From the NCBI GenBank assembly GCA_964540815.1, contig CAZIOH010000004.1:1-64000 (forward strand): a stretch of 64,000 nucleotides of DNA. Direction: 5' to 3'. The notes under the pieces were generated by a model, which did no database searches, was not told where the DNA came from, and saw only the letters and a list, made by a program, of their open reading frames with translations. The DNA is from CAZIOH01 sp964540815 (GTDB lineage: Bacteria > Myxococcota_A > Polyangia > Fen-1088). Positions 55,481 through 64,000 of the stretch are shown piece by piece; within the stretch, counting starts at the first letter, position 1, and every line of letters begins with the position of its first letter. The position numbers and the translations under genes are program-made.

Positions 55481-57997
55481 GTGAAGCTTTCCTTTAACTG
55501 GCTCGCCTCGCTCGTGACCCTCCCGCCAGGCACCCGTCCGGCCGCGGTGGCCGAGCGCCTCAGCCGCTCCGGCCTCGAGGTGGAATCCATCACCCCGCGC
55601 GGCCAAGAGCTGTCGGGGATCCGCGTCGCCGCCGTGCTGGGCATCGCCCCCCATCCCGGGGCGGAGAAGCTGCGCATCGTTCGTCTGACCCTCGGCGACG
55701 GCGTCGAGCACCAGGTGGTCTGCGGCGCGCCCAACGTCCCGGGGCCGGGCGGCAAGGTGGCCTGGGCCCCACCCGGCGCGACCCTCCCCGGTGGGATCAC
55801 CCTCGGGCGCAAGGAGATCCGCGGGGTCGAATCACCCGGGATGATCTGCAGCGAGCGCGAGCTCGGGCTCGGGGAGGACGAGGACGGGATCCTGGTCCTC
55901 TCCGACGAGCCGGCGGCGGTCGTGGGGGCCGATCTGGTGAAGGCCTTCGGGCTCGCGGACTTCGTCTTCGAGGTCAACGTGACCCCCAACCGGTCGGACG
56001 CGCTCTCGCACGCCGGGATCGCCCGCGAGGTGGCGGCGCTCTACGAGACCAGCCGGCGCCTGCCGGAGCCGGGCGCCTTGCCCACCTCCGAGGGGATCGA
56101 GACCGCGTTCCCCGTCGAGATCCGGGATCGGGCGGCCTGTCCCCGCTACCAGGCCACGGTCGTGCGGGGACTGCGGGTGGGCCGGGCGCCGCTGTGGATG
56201 CGCCTGCGGCTCGCGGCCTGTGGCGTCCGCCCGATCTCCAACCTGGTCGACGTCACCAATTACGTGATGCTCGAGACCGGGCACCCGCTGCACGTCTTCG
56301 ATCTCACGCGCGTGTCGGCGCCCATCGTGGTGCGGCGCGCGCTGCCGGGCGAGCTCCTGCGCACGCTCGACGGCGTCGAGCGTGCGCTCGAGGTCGAAGA
56401 CATCGTGATCGCCGACAAGCACGGGCCGGTGGCCCTGGCGGGCGTGATGGGGGGAGCCAGCACCGAGGTGGCGGCGACCACCACCGACGTGCTCCTCGAG
56501 GCGGCCACCTTCGAGCCGCGCAGCGTGCGTCGGACGGCCAGACGTCTCGGGCTGCACTCGGAGGCCTCGCATCGCTTCGAGCGCGGCGTGGATCCGAACA
56601 GCGTCGGCCGCGCCGGGACCCGAGCGGCGGCGCTGCTCGCCGAGGTGGGCGGAGGAACCGTCGCTCCGACCGTGACCGACATCTACCCGACCCCGGTGCG
56701 GTCCCGCACGGTCACCCTGTCCTTGCGCAAGCTCCAGGCCGTGGCGGGCTTCGAGATCTCCGCGGCGCAGGCCATCGCCACCCTGGGTGGCCTCGGCATC
56801 GTCTCGTCGGTGGCGGATGACGGGCTCGCCGCCAAGGTTCCATCCTTCCGGCCCGACATCACCATCGAGGAGGATCTGATCGAGGAGATCATGCGCATGA
56901 TCGGGCTCGACCGGGTTCCGACCCGCCTGCCGGCCGGGGGCAAGGCCCCGGACCGCCATCCGGAGGCCGTGGCGGAGCGGGCGCGCGACGCGCTGGCAGC
57001 CCTCGGGTTGCACGAGATCGTCGGCTGGGCCTTCGTGTCGCAGGCGGCGCTCGGCGCGCTCGGTCAGCCGGAGCTCGCCCGGGGGATCTCCGTCAAGAAT
57101 CCCATCTCCTCGGACTACGAGGTGATGCGCACGTCTCTCCTGCCGGGGCTGGCGGAGGCCGCGCGGCGGAACCTCGCGCGGGGGGTCGCCGACGTCCGAC
57201 TGTTCGAGGTCGGACCGGTGGTGCGCGCACGGCCGGAGGAGCCGGAGCTCCACCACGAGCAGCGCACCCTCGTCGCGGGCCTGCTCGTCGGGCGAGAGGC
57301 GGGGTGGCTCAAACCCGGAGAGGCGACCGATTTCTTCGATCTCAAGCAGGTGGTGGTCGAGCTCCTGCGGCGTCTCGGAATCGCCCCGGGGACGTTGCGC
57401 TTCGCGGTCCTCGGAGGCAACGGTGTCGGCGACGGCGGGGCGGCCGGCTTGGCGGGGCTCTTCCACCCGGGGATCTCGGCGGAGCTCCTTGCGGTGGGGG
57501 AGGCGCGCAGCCTCGCGGACCCGGCGCCGAACGCCACGACGCCCGAGGCGCCTCCGACGCCGTCCCCGACGCCGCTCGTGCTCGGCAGGTTGGGACAGCT
57601 CCACCCGGTCGTCGCGCGGCGGCTCGGGCTCGAGGTGCCCGCCTTCTACTTCGAGCTCGAGCTCGAGCCGCTCGAGGGCGGGGCGCGCCAGATTCGCGCC
57701 ACCGTGGCACCGCGCTTCCCGGCGGTCTCGCGGGATGTCTCGTTCTGGATCGATGCCGGCGTCACGGCGCGGGCTCAGGAGGAGCTCCTGCGCTCCGGCG
57801 TCGAGCCGCTGCTGCGCGAGCTGGCGGTCCTGGAGGATTTCCGCGATCCCCGCTTCGCCCCTCCCGGGAAGAAGGGCATGCTCTGGACCTTGACCTACCA
57901 GGCCGACGATCGGACGTTGACCGACGCCGAGGTGGACGCCGCACACGCGCGCGTCGTCGCGCGCCTGACGGGCGCCCTCCCGGTCCAGATCCGGTAG
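55481..57997 (+). CDS. pheT: Phenylalanyl-tRNA synthetase beta subunit
   Basis: 838-residue PheT with a GTG start 14 nt after pheS. Order: N-terminal domain (KLSFNWLASLV), tRNA-binding OB domain (about 40-155), B3/B4 editing region (about 210-370: 'ISNLVDVTNYVMLETGHPLHVFD'), B5 domain (about 400-475), catalytic-like core with 'NPISSDYEVMRTSLLPGLAEA' and the C-terminal ferredoxin-fold anticodon-binding domain (about 745-838, 'FPAVSRDVSFWIDAGV'). An Ala/Pro/Thr insert lies near 680. Complete. Confidence 0.97.
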   Translation: MKLSFNWLASLVTLPPGTRPAAVAERLSRSGLEVESITPRGQELSGIRVAAVLGIAPHPGAEKLRIVRLTLGDGVEHQVVCGAPNVPGPGGKVAWAPPGATLPGGITLGRKEIRGVESPGMICSERELGLGEDEDGILVLSDEPAAVVGADLVKAFGLADFVFEVNVTPNRSDALSHAGIAREVAALYETSRRLPEPGALPTSEGIETAFPVEIRDRAACPRYQATVVRGLRVGRAPLWMRLRLAACGVRPISNLVDVTNYVMLETGHPLHVFDLTRVSAPIVVRRALPGELLRTLDGVERALEVEDIVIADKHGPVALAGVMGGASTEVAATTTDVLLEAATFEPRSVRRTARRLGLHSEASHRFERGVDPNSVGRAGTRAAALLAEVGGGTVAPTVTDIYPTPVRSRTVTLSLRKLQAVAGFEISAAQAIATLGGLGIVSSVADDGLAAKVPSFRPDITIEEDLIEEIMRMIGLDRVPTRLPAGGKAPDRHPEAVAERARDALAALGLHEIVGWAFVSQAALGALGQPELARGISVKNPISSDYEVMRTSLLPGLAEAARRNLARGVADVRLFEVGPVVRARPEEPELHHEQRTLVAGLLVGREAGWLKPGEATDFFDLKQVVVELLRRLGIAPGTLRFAVLGGNGVGDGGAAGLAGLFHPGISAELLAVGEARSLADPAPNATTPEAPPTPSPTPLVLGRLGQLHPVVARRLGLEVPAFYFELELEPLEGGARQIRATVAPRFPAVSRDVSFWIDAGVTARAQEELLRSGVEPLLRELAVLEDFRDPRFAPPGKKGMLWTLTYQADDRTLTDAEVDAAHARVVARLTGALPVQIR

Positions 57998-58055
57998 ACC
58001 GCGACGCCCCGCCGGCGCGTCGGACCATCCCGGCCGACCCCGGGGATGTAACACT

Positions 58056-58084
58056 TTGACCTTGTTCGGATTTTGGGCTTAAAT
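58056..58084 (+). promoter_or_regulatory. Promoter of ihfA
   Basis: TTGACC (58056-58061), a 17-bp spacer and TTAAAT (58079-58084). The ATG follows only 9 nt after the -10 box with no Shine-Dalgarno, implying an almost leaderless transcript that could run independently of pheT. Confidence 0.7.
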
Positions 58085-58093
58085 CGCTCCATC

Positions 58094-58372
58094 ATGACCA
58101 AGGCTGACATCGTGGAAAACGTCTACGAGAAGGTGGGGGGATTCTCCAAGAAGGAGGCGGCCGAGTTCGTCGAGACCGTCTTCGACACGATCAAGCACAC
58201 GCTCGAGCGCGGGGAGAAGATCAAGATCTCCGGGTTCGGCAACTTCGTGGTCCGGGACAAGAACTCCCGGGCGGGACGCAACCCGCAGACCGGCCAGGAG
58301 ATCACCATCAGCGCCCGCCGCGTGCTCACCTTCAAGCCGAGCCAGGTCCTGAAGAACGCGCTCAACGGCTAG
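58094..58372 (+). CDS. ihfA: Integration host factor alpha / HU-family DNA-bending protein
   Basis: 92 residues. 'TKADIVENVYEKVGGFSKKEAAEFVE' is the IHF-alpha opening, and 'ISGFGNFVVRDKNSRAGRNPQTGQEI' includes the Pro-bearing beta-arm that kinks DNA. The ATG at 58094 was chosen over a TTG seven codons earlier. Position after pheST is the conserved location of ihfA. Confidence 0.95.
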   Translation: MTKADIVENVYEKVGGFSKKEAAEFVETVFDTIKHTLERGEKIKISGFGNFVVRDKNSRAGRNPQTGQEITISARRVLTFKPSQVLKNALNG

Positions 58373-58389
58373 CCCGAAGTCTTCTGGAA

Positions 58390-58749
58390 ATGGGGACCAC
58401 GCCCGGCATTCCCGATAAACCCTACTTCAAGATCGGGGAGGCGGCCCGGCTGTGCGCGGTCAAGCCGTACGTGCTCCGTTACTGGGAGACGGAGTTCCGC
58501 TCCTTGCGGCTGCAGAAGACCCGGTCGCAGCAGCGGCTCTACCGGCGCAAGGACATCGAGCTCCTGCTCAAGATCCGTCACCTGCTCTACGACGAGCGCT
58601 TCACCATCGAGGGAGCGCGGGCCCGCCTGCGCGAGCTCGGCCACGACGAGGGGCCGGGCGCGCCCGTCCCGCCACCTGAAATTGACATCGAAGTTCTGAA
58701 AAAAGTGAAGCAGGGCTTGGTCGATTTGATTCGCGTGGTAGAAGACTGA
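58390..58749 (+). CDS. MerR-family transcriptional regulator
   Basis: 119 residues. The winged-helix MerR DNA-binding domain (about 12-80: 'YFKIGEAARLCAVKPYVLRYWETEF', 'RLYRRKDIELLLKIRHLLYDERFTI') is followed by a short coiled-coil dimerisation tail. No Cys metal site is seen, so it is not a metal-sensing MerR. A MerR gene next to ihfA is common in deltaproteobacteria; its signal is unknown. Confidence 0.93.
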   Translation: MGTTPGIPDKPYFKIGEAARLCAVKPYVLRYWETEFRSLRLQKTRSQQRLYRRKDIELLLKIRHLLYDERFTIEGARARLRELGHDEGPGAPVPPPEIDIEVLKKVKQGLVDLIRVVED

Positions 58750-58806
58750 CCGCTTTTGGCGGAGAGCTCTTCGGTGGAGGTGGCGGAACGGAAGTCGGGT
58801 CATCAA

Positions 58807-58882
<76 letters not shown>

Positions 58883-58987
58883 TGAGATCGCGGGGGGGGC
58901 CTTGGCCCCCTCCGCCACCTGACCGCGCGAGCACAGCCACGGCCCACACACCTCCGTCGCCATCGACTTCGAGCCGCACCGCCGACC

Positions 58988-59776
58988 ATGCCCACCCGTC
59001 CGCTGATTCTCGTCACCAACGACGACGGGGTGATGGCGCCTGGAATTCGCGCGGTGGCGGCGGCGCTGCGCGCGGTCGGCGAGGTGATGGTCTGCGCCCC
59101 CGATCGCGAGCGCAGCGCCGCGTCGCACGCGTTGACCCTCGATCGTCCCCTGCGGGTGGAGGAGCAGGAGCCGGGCGTGTACGCGGTGGACGGTACGCCC
59201 GCCGACTGCACCTACCTGGCGCTGCTGCACCTCGTGCCCCGCAGGCCGGCGCTGTGTGTCTCGGGGATAAACCACGGCTACAACCTCGGGTCGGACATCT
59301 TCTATTCCGGGACCGTGGCCGGGGCGGTCGAGGCGGCGCTGCGCGGAGTTCCAGCCATCGCCATCTCCATCGAGCGGCATACCCCCACGAGCTTCGACTC
59401 GGCCGCGGCCTTCGCGCGGGCGCTGGCGGAGGAGGCCATCGCGCGCGGGCCCGAGGCCATCCCGGCGGCGGCGCTGCTCAACGTCAACCTCCCGCAGAGC
59501 GCCGTGAGCGACTACGAGGTGACCTTCCTCGGCCGTCGGGTGTACCGGGATCGGGTGGACGTGCGGCAAGATCTGCGCGGGCGGACCTACTACTGGATCG
59601 GGGGGCCCGAGGAGAATGCCACGGATCTGCCCGGCTCGGACTGCAGCGCGGTGCGGGCGGGTAGGGCCTCGATAACGCCGCTCGGCCTGGACCTGACGCA
59701 TCATGGGCTCTTGCATCAACTCGAGGCCTGGCAGGTGGGAAGTTTCGTGCGCGCCGCCGCCGAACGCGCTAGGTAA
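58988..59776 (+). CDS. surE: 5'-nucleotidase SurE
   Basis: 262-residue metal-dependent 5'/3'-nucleotidase. 'ILVTNDDGVMAPGI' holds the metal-binding Asp pair, 'APDRERSAASHALTL' the Ser/Asn-type site, and 'VSGINHGYNLGSDIFYSGTVAGA' the family core. Complete length. First gene of surE-pcm-nlpD, the same order as in E. coli upstream of rpoS. Confidence 0.97.
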   Translation: MPTRPLILVTNDDGVMAPGIRAVAAALRAVGEVMVCAPDRERSAASHALTLDRPLRVEEQEPGVYAVDGTPADCTYLALLHLVPRRPALCVSGINHGYNLGSDIFYSGTVAGAVEAALRGVPAIAISIERHTPTSFDSAAAFARALAEEAIARGPEAIPAAALLNVNLPQSAVSDYEVTFLGRRVYRDRVDVRQDLRGRTYYWIGGPEENATDLPGSDCSAVRAGRASITPLGLDLTHHGLLHQLEAWQVGSFVRAAAERAR

Positions 59777-59808
59777 TCGCGAAAGACCTGCGCTTCGGGA
59801 GGGGTTTC

Positions 59809-60486
59809 ATGCTTTCGGCAAGTGAAGATCCATTGTTGACGGTGCGCCGCGGGGACATGGTGGTCGAGCAGATCCAGCGCCGAGGGGTGCGCAACCCGCG
59901 GGTCCTCGCGGCGATGGCCACGGTTCCACGACACGCCTTCGTCGATGAGAGCTGGGTCGAGTTCGCCTACGACGACGGTCCGCTGCCCATCGGCGCGGGT
60001 CAGACCATCTCGCAGCCCTACATGGTCGCCCGGGCCACCGAGCTCGCCGATCCGCAGCCGGGCGAGCGGGCGCTGGAGATCGGCAGCGGCTGTGGCTATC
60101 AGCTGGCGGTGCTGTCGCAGCTCTGCGCGCGGGTGTACGGGGTCGAGTGCCTGCCGGATCTGGCGCTGCGCGCGGCCCAGAACCTGGTGCGCCTCGGGAT
60201 TCGCAACGCCGAGATCCAGAGCTTCGACGGCAGCGGCGGCTGGCTCGATCACGCCCCCTTCGACGTGATCGTGGTCTCGGCTGGCGCGCCGCGGATTCCG
60301 CCGATGTTGATCGATCAGCTCACGGACGGCGGTCGCCTGGTGATCCCGGTGGGACCACGCGACGCCCAGCAGCTGGTTCGGGTCCAGCGGCGCGGGGATT
60401 CGTACGTGACGGTGAGCGACACGCCATGCCGGTACGTGGATCTGGTCGGGCGCTATGGATTCGGGAGAACGCCGCCGATGGCATAA
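59809..60486 (+). CDS. pcm: Protein-L-isoaspartate O-methyltransferase
   Basis: 225-residue repair enzyme that methylates isoaspartyl residues with S-adenosylmethionine. 'GAGQTISQPYMVA' is the substrate-site signature, and 'ALEIGSGCGYQLAVLSQL' the SAM-binding motif I. 'FDVIVVSAGAPRIPPMLIDQL' matches the post-I region. 32 nt after surE. Confidence 0.96.
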   Translation: MLSASEDPLLTVRRGDMVVEQIQRRGVRNPRVLAAMATVPRHAFVDESWVEFAYDDGPLPIGAGQTISQPYMVARATELADPQPGERALEIGSGCGYQLAVLSQLCARVYGVECLPDLALRAAQNLVRLGIRNAEIQSFDGSGGWLDHAPFDVIVVSAGAPRIPPMLIDQLTDGGRLVIPVGPRDAQQLVRVQRRGDSYVTVSDTPCRYVDLVGRYGFGRTPPMA

Positions 60487-60495
60487 GATGCCCGC

Positions 60496-61434
60496 GTGGA
60501 TCCGAATCCGAGCTGGCCGTCGCGGGCCTCGGCTGCCCTGGTGGCGCTCGCGCCGGGCAGGCTGGCCAGGCGGGAGAGCCCGGCGGTGCCCGCCGATGGG
60601 AGAGCCCGGGCGCTCTCGGCGGCCGGAAGGATCTCGAGCTGGCTGCTCGTCACGGCGGTGCTCGCGGGGCTGGCAGGCGGATGTGCCTGGACCCGGCGAC
60701 CGATGCGGCCCGAGAAGGAGGCCGGCCAGTGGTACGCCGTCGAGGAGGGCGAGACCCTCGGCGACGTGGCGCGACGGGCAGGAGTCCCCGAGGAGGATCT
60801 GCTCGAGGTCAACGGGCTGCGCAGGAGCGACGAGGTTCACCCGGGGAGCCTGATCTTCGTCCTCGATGGCCCGGCAGGACGGGTCGCGCTCGGCAAGGAC
60901 ACGACCAAGGACGCCGCGCTGGCCGCCGATGGCGCGGGTCAAGCTGGCGGCGCCGCGACGCACGGGGCGGAGCAGGGAGGAGAGGGAGAGGACGGGGGCG
61001 AAGGTGGGGCGGCCCGGCACGCCAAGGCGAGGTTCTGCTGGCCGCTCGAGGCGCCGCAGATCACGTCGTACTTCGGCAACCGCTGGGGACGCACCCACGA
61101 GGGCATCGACCTCACCGCGGCGGTGGGAACGCCGGTGCTGGCGGCCGACGCCGGCGAGGTGGTCTATGCGGGCAACAAGCTGCGCGGCTATGGCAACATG
61201 GTGGTGATCCGGCACAGTGGCGATCTGATGACCGTGTACGCCCACAACTCGGTGGTGCTGGTCAAGGCGGGAGAGCGGGTCAAGCTCGGACAGCGGGTGG
61301 CCTTGTCGGGGCAGAGCGGGCACGCCACCGGCCCGCACCTGCACTTCGAGGTCCGCAAGGCCCAGATCCCACGCGATCCGATGCGTTTTCTTCCCCACCT
61401 GGTCCAGAGCTCCGGGAGATCCCCCAAGTCATGA
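60496..61434 (+). CDS. nlpD: NlpD-like lipoprotein: LysM + M23 peptidase
   Basis: 312-residue envelope protein. A GTG start follows pcm by 9 nt; a long basic N-terminus precedes a lipobox (AGGC, near residue 63). A LysM domain (about 78-122) binds peptidoglycan. The M23 domain (about 185-300) has 'RWGRTHEGIDLTAAVGTPV' and 'SGHATGPHLHFEVRK', so the zinc ligands (His/Asp and the HxH) are visible and the enzyme may be active, unlike E. coli NlpD. Role: septal peptidoglycan remodelling or amidase activation. Confidence 0.92.
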   Translation: MDPNPSWPSRASAALVALAPGRLARRESPAVPADGRARALSAAGRISSWLLVTAVLAGLAGGCAWTRRPMRPEKEAGQWYAVEEGETLGDVARRAGVPEEDLLEVNGLRRSDEVHPGSLIFVLDGPAGRVALGKDTTKDAALAADGAGQAGGAATHGAEQGGEGEDGGEGGAARHAKARFCWPLEAPQITSYFGNRWGRTHEGIDLTAAVGTPVLAADAGEVVYAGNKLRGYGNMVVIRHSGDLMTVYAHNSVVLVKAGERVKLGQRVALSGQSGHATGPHLHFEVRKAQIPRDPMRFLPHLVQSSGRSPKS

Positions 61435-61516
61435 CGCCCGTCCAGCAACCGTCTCGGTCACCGTCCCTGTCCCCGTCCCCCGCCCCCTCCCGGCCCCCCG
61501 TGCCCCGGAGCCACGC

Positions 61517-62056
61517 ATGATTCCCGATGAGATCCTGCGCCTCGACGCCCTGCGCGCCCGCGTCCGCGACATCTCGGATTTTCCCAAGCCCGGCATTCTC
61601 TTTCGCGACCTCACGCCGCTCATGGGGCACGGTCCGTCCTTCCGGGACTGCGTCGAGCTCCTCGGCACGCGGGTGGCGAAGCACCGCCCGGACGTGATCG
61701 TGGTCGTGGAGTCGCGCGGCTTCATCTTCGGTGCGCCGGTAGCGGCCGCGCTCGGGGTCGGCCTGGCTCCGGTTCGCAAGCCGGGAAAGCTGCCCGCCAG
61801 CGTGGTTCGCTGCGACTACGCGCTCGAGTACGGCACCGACGCGCTCGAGATGCACGCGGACGCGATCGGTCGCGGCGCGCGGGTGGTGGTGGTCGACGAT
61901 GTCCTGGCGACCGGGGGGACCGCGGGCGCCACCGCCGATCTGGTGCGGCAGCAGGGAGCGACGGTGGTGGCGTACTGCTTCGTGCTCGAGATCGGCGCGC
62001 TCGCGGGGCGCCAGCGCCTCGAAGGTGCCGCGGTGGACGCCCTCCTCGTGACGTGA
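61517..62056 (+). CDS. apt: Adenine phosphoribosyltransferase
   Basis: 179-residue purine-salvage enzyme converting adenine and PRPP to AMP. 'FPKPGILFRDLTPLM' and 'VVESRGFIFGAPVAAAL' are the family motifs, and 'VVVVDDVLATGGTAGAT' the PRPP-binding loop. Normal length. Confidence 0.97.
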   Translation: MIPDEILRLDALRARVRDISDFPKPGILFRDLTPLMGHGPSFRDCVELLGTRVAKHRPDVIVVVESRGFIFGAPVAAALGVGLAPVRKPGKLPASVVRCDYALEYGTDALEMHADAIGRGARVVVVDDVLATGGTAGATADLVRQQGATVVAYCFVLEIGALAGRQRLEGAAVDALLVT

Positions 62057-62063
62057 CCGTCGG

Positions 62064-63152
62064 GTGGCCCTCCTGGTCGAGTCCTGCCGGGGGCGCTACG
62101 CCCCGAGCCCAACCGGTCGGCTGCACCTCGGCAACGCGCGGACGGCGCTGCTCGCCTGGCTGGCGGCCCGCCTCGGCGGCTGCACCTTCGTGCTGCGGAT
62201 CGAGGACCTCGATCGCGGTCGGGCCAGGCCCGAGGCGGAGGGGGCGTTGCTCGACGATCTGCGCTGGCTCGGCATCGACTGGGACGAGGGACCGGACCGG
62301 CCGGTGGGCGGCCCGGGCGGCCCGGGCGGCTCGGATGGCGCGATGGGGGCGGTTGGGGGGAGCTCGATCGGGGCTGGTCCGTTCCGCCAGAGCGAGCGGG
62401 GGCCGCTCTACGCCGAGGCCGTCGCGCGGCTGCTCGATCGGGGCCTCGCATTTCGCTGTGCCTGCTCGCGGGCCGAGGTGGCCCGGGCCGCGAGCGCCCC
62501 GCACCCGGAGGACGACGAAGGCCCGCCCTATCCGGGGACCTGCCGGGATCTGGAAGCCGCTGCGGTCCTGGCCGTGGCACGGGCGGCCGGCCGCCAGCCC
62601 TCGGTCCGCCTGCGGGCCTCGGCCTTTGGCGGGGAGACCTTCCCCTTCGTCGATCGGGTGTGCGGCCCCGTCGATCCCTTCGGCCCGCCGCCGGGGCGCC
62701 CGGGCTCCGCCGGTCTCGACGATTTCGTGCTGCAGCGGGCGGACGGGCTCGCGGCCTACCAGCTCGCGGTGGTGGTGGACGACGCGGCAATGGGCATCGG
62801 CGAGGTCGTGCGGGGCGACGATCTGTTGCGCTCGACCTCGCGGCAGCTGGCCCTCTACCAGGCCTTCGGCTGGAGCCCGCCGGCCTTCGCCCACGTGCCG
62901 CTGCTCCTCGCCCCCGACGGCCTGCGCCTGGCCAAGCGCGCCGCCACCCGGCCGCCGCTGCTCTGCGCGCTGCGAGACGGGGAGGCTGGACAGGCGGGAA
63001 TCGAGGCGGATCGGGCGCTCGGTCGCCTGGCGGCCTCGGCGGGCCTCTGCGCGCCCGGTGAGCGGATGTCGGCCCGGGAGCTTCTGGCGCACCTCGGGAC
63101 GCGCGACGCGCTGTGGTCGCGGCTGGCCCGGCAGCCGGTGGTCTGGGCGTAG
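62064..63152 (+). CDS. gluQ: Glutamyl-Q tRNA(Asp) synthetase
   Basis: 362-residue GluRS-like enzyme without an anticodon domain, which attaches Glu to the queuosine base of tRNA-Asp. A GTG start follows apt by 7 nt. 'RYAPSPTGRLHLGNARTALLAW' is the HIGH-type signature; 'CACSRAEV' and 'PYPGTCR' supply the zinc site; 'GLRLAKR' replaces KMSKS. A Gly/Pro-rich insertion (about residues 78-104) follows DWDEGPD. Confidence 0.93.
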   Translation: MALLVESCRGRYAPSPTGRLHLGNARTALLAWLAARLGGCTFVLRIEDLDRGRARPEAEGALLDDLRWLGIDWDEGPDRPVGGPGGPGGSDGAMGAVGGSSIGAGPFRQSERGPLYAEAVARLLDRGLAFRCACSRAEVARAASAPHPEDDEGPPYPGTCRDLEAAAVLAVARAAGRQPSVRLRASAFGGETFPFVDRVCGPVDPFGPPPGRPGSAGLDDFVLQRADGLAAYQLAVVVDDAAMGIGEVVRGDDLLRSTSRQLALYQAFGWSPPAFAHVPLLLAPDGLRLAKRAATRPPLLCALRDGEAGQAGIEADRALGRLAASAGLCAPGERMSARELLAHLGTRDALWSRLARQPVVWA

Positions 63153-63184
63153 CGGCAGCGCTGCCGAGTGCGGCCGTGATCCCG

Positions 63185-63225
63185 GTCCTCGTCCTCGCTC
63201 GTCGCGTCCGGACGAGGACGAGGAC
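63185..63225. terminator. Long inverted repeat after gluQ
   Basis: A perfect 13-bp stem (GTCCTCGTCCTCG / CGAGGACGAGGAC) with a 15-nt loop. A second 14-bp palindrome, CGGCAGCGCTGCCG, touches the gluQ stop at 63153-63166. Together they probably end the surE-to-gluQ transcript; no T-run follows. Confidence 0.5.
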
Positions 63226-63328
63226 GGAGACGGGTTGGACCTGGGGTTTGGGAGCGCGAGGGGGGCGATCGAGCGAAATCTTTGGGGGCGCGTGCAGAGG
63301 CAAGGTACCGTTGTCGCCCGGAGGTCCC

Positions 63329-64000
63329 ATGGCCGTTTCGATCGCGCGTTCGCCGGTTCCTTGCCCGCGGTTCACCCGATTGGGGTGTCTGGGTGCGCTG
63401 CTGCTCTCGGTCGCCACGGGCCTCGGGGGCTTCGCGGGGTCGGCCCGGGCCGACGACGCGGCCGTGCACTACAACCTCGGCCTGCAGCTCAAGCGGGACG
63501 GCAAGCTGCCGGAGGCCATCGCCGAGGTGGAGAAGGCGGTGGAGCTGCGACCTGGCTACGCGGCCGCGCACCTCACCCTCGGCAACCTCTGGCGGGCGCG
63601 CGGGGACTATTCGAAGGCCGCGAGCGAGTACGAGAAGACCGTCGAGCTCGAGCCGAAGGATCCGGTGGCCCGGGGGAACCTCGGCGCCGCCTACGTGCGC
63701 TCCAAGCGCCTCGACGATGGGATCCGGGAGCTCGAGAAGGCGGTGGCGCTGGCGCCCGACGAGTACGAGATCCGGGTGTCCCTGGGGTTCGCCTACCGGC
63801 AGAAGGGCGATCTCAAGAGTGCGATTGTGCATTTGCAACGGGCGACCGAGCTCAAGCCCGGCGAGGAGTCCGGCTGGACAAACCTCGGGGTGGCCAGGTC
63901 CAGGACCGACGACAAGGACGGCGCGGTGGTGGCCTTCACCCGGGCGCTGGCCTTGAACCCGAACAGCCCGGAGAACCACTTCAACCTCGGGGCGGTGTAC
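63329..64000 (+). CDS. Exported TPR protein, 3' end cut by window edge
   Basis: At least 224 residues. GGAGG lies about 4 nt before the ATG. The signal peptide (LGALLLSVATGLGGFAGSARA) is followed by tandem 34-residue TPR repeats from about residue 45: 'AVHYNLGLQLKRDGKLPEAIAEVEKAVELRPG', 'AAHLTLGNLWRARGDYSKAASEYEK', 'VARGNLGAAYVRSKRLDDGI' and more, still open at 64000. TPR arrays mediate protein contacts; partners unknown. Confidence 0.88.
   Translation, partial: MAVSIARSPVPCPRFTRLGCLGALLLSVATGLGGFAGSARADDAAVHYNLGLQLKRDGKLPEAIAEVEKAVELRPGYAAAHLTLGNLWRARGDYSKAASEYEKTVELEPKDPVARGNLGAAYVRSKRLDDGIRELEKAVALAPDEYEIRVSLGFAYRQKGDLKSAIVHLQRATELKPGEESGWTNLGVARSRTDDKDGAVVAFTRALALNPNSPENHFNLGAVY

Overview
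The window is about 70% GC, densely packed, and reads as chromosome of a myxobacterium-like deltaproteobacterium (Myxococcota). Lineage clues are an IF3 with an AUC start and a long Ala/Pro-rich C-terminal tail (as in the Myxococcus xanthus Dsg protein), FHA-domain signalling proteins, a membrane Ser/Thr kinase, many lipoproteins with Gly/Asp-rich linkers and Cys-rich repeats, a DUF6178 protein, and a LolCE-LolD-BamA-Skp-FabZ envelope cluster. No phage, insertion sequence or CRISPR array was seen.

Layout. 1-6.6 kb: a truncated class I aminotransferase, a HEAT-repeat lipoprotein, a propeller/M28/PDZ peptidase and a CBS-domain protein. 6.7-11.5 kb: an orphan LanB-type lantibiotic dehydratase translationally coupled to a DUF72 (YecE) protein. 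11.6-14.8 kb: an FHA-GGDEF diguanylate cyclase convergent with a PQQ-type propeller lipoprotein and an OsmC protein. 15.0-24.8 kb: an accessory surface and signalling block with four lipoproteins, a TPR/PEGA protein, a Ser/Thr kinase and a related two-TM protein. 24.8-29.7 kb: an FHA sigma-54 activator, Aat, and a LigD whose central ligase domain has lost its catalytic lysine. 29.7-42.5 kb: a small membrane protein, prfB with its programmed frameshift, lysS, lolC/E, lolD, bamA, two tandem skp genes, fabZ and a PPC-domain lipoprotein. 42.5-47.2 kb: a Gld-like ABC transporter operon with a DUF4340 protein, on the minus strand. 47.4-52.0 kb: a Cys-rich-repeat lipoprotein overlapping a DUF6178 gene. 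52.2-58.8 kb: tRNA-Val, infC-rpmI-rplT-pheS-pheT-ihfA-merR and tRNA-Pro. 59-63.2 kb: surE-pcm-nlpD-like, apt and gluQ. The window ends in a truncated TPR protein.

How the genes work together. The right half is mostly housekeeping: translation (prfB, lysS, infC, L35, L20, PheRS, GluQRS, two tRNAs) and outer-membrane biogenesis (LolCDE, BamA, Skp, FabZ). The left half is accessory, dominated by exported lipoproteins and phospho- or c-di-GMP-linked signalling. The items most worth a second look are the pseudo-ligase LigD (polymerase and phosphoesterase motifs intact, ligase motifs degenerate), the LanB/DUF72 pair with no recognisable precursor or cyclase, and a recurring architecture in which a promoter -10 box lies only 8-11 nt before the start codon (lolD, rpmI, ihfA and possibly prfB), suggesting near-leaderless mRNAs.
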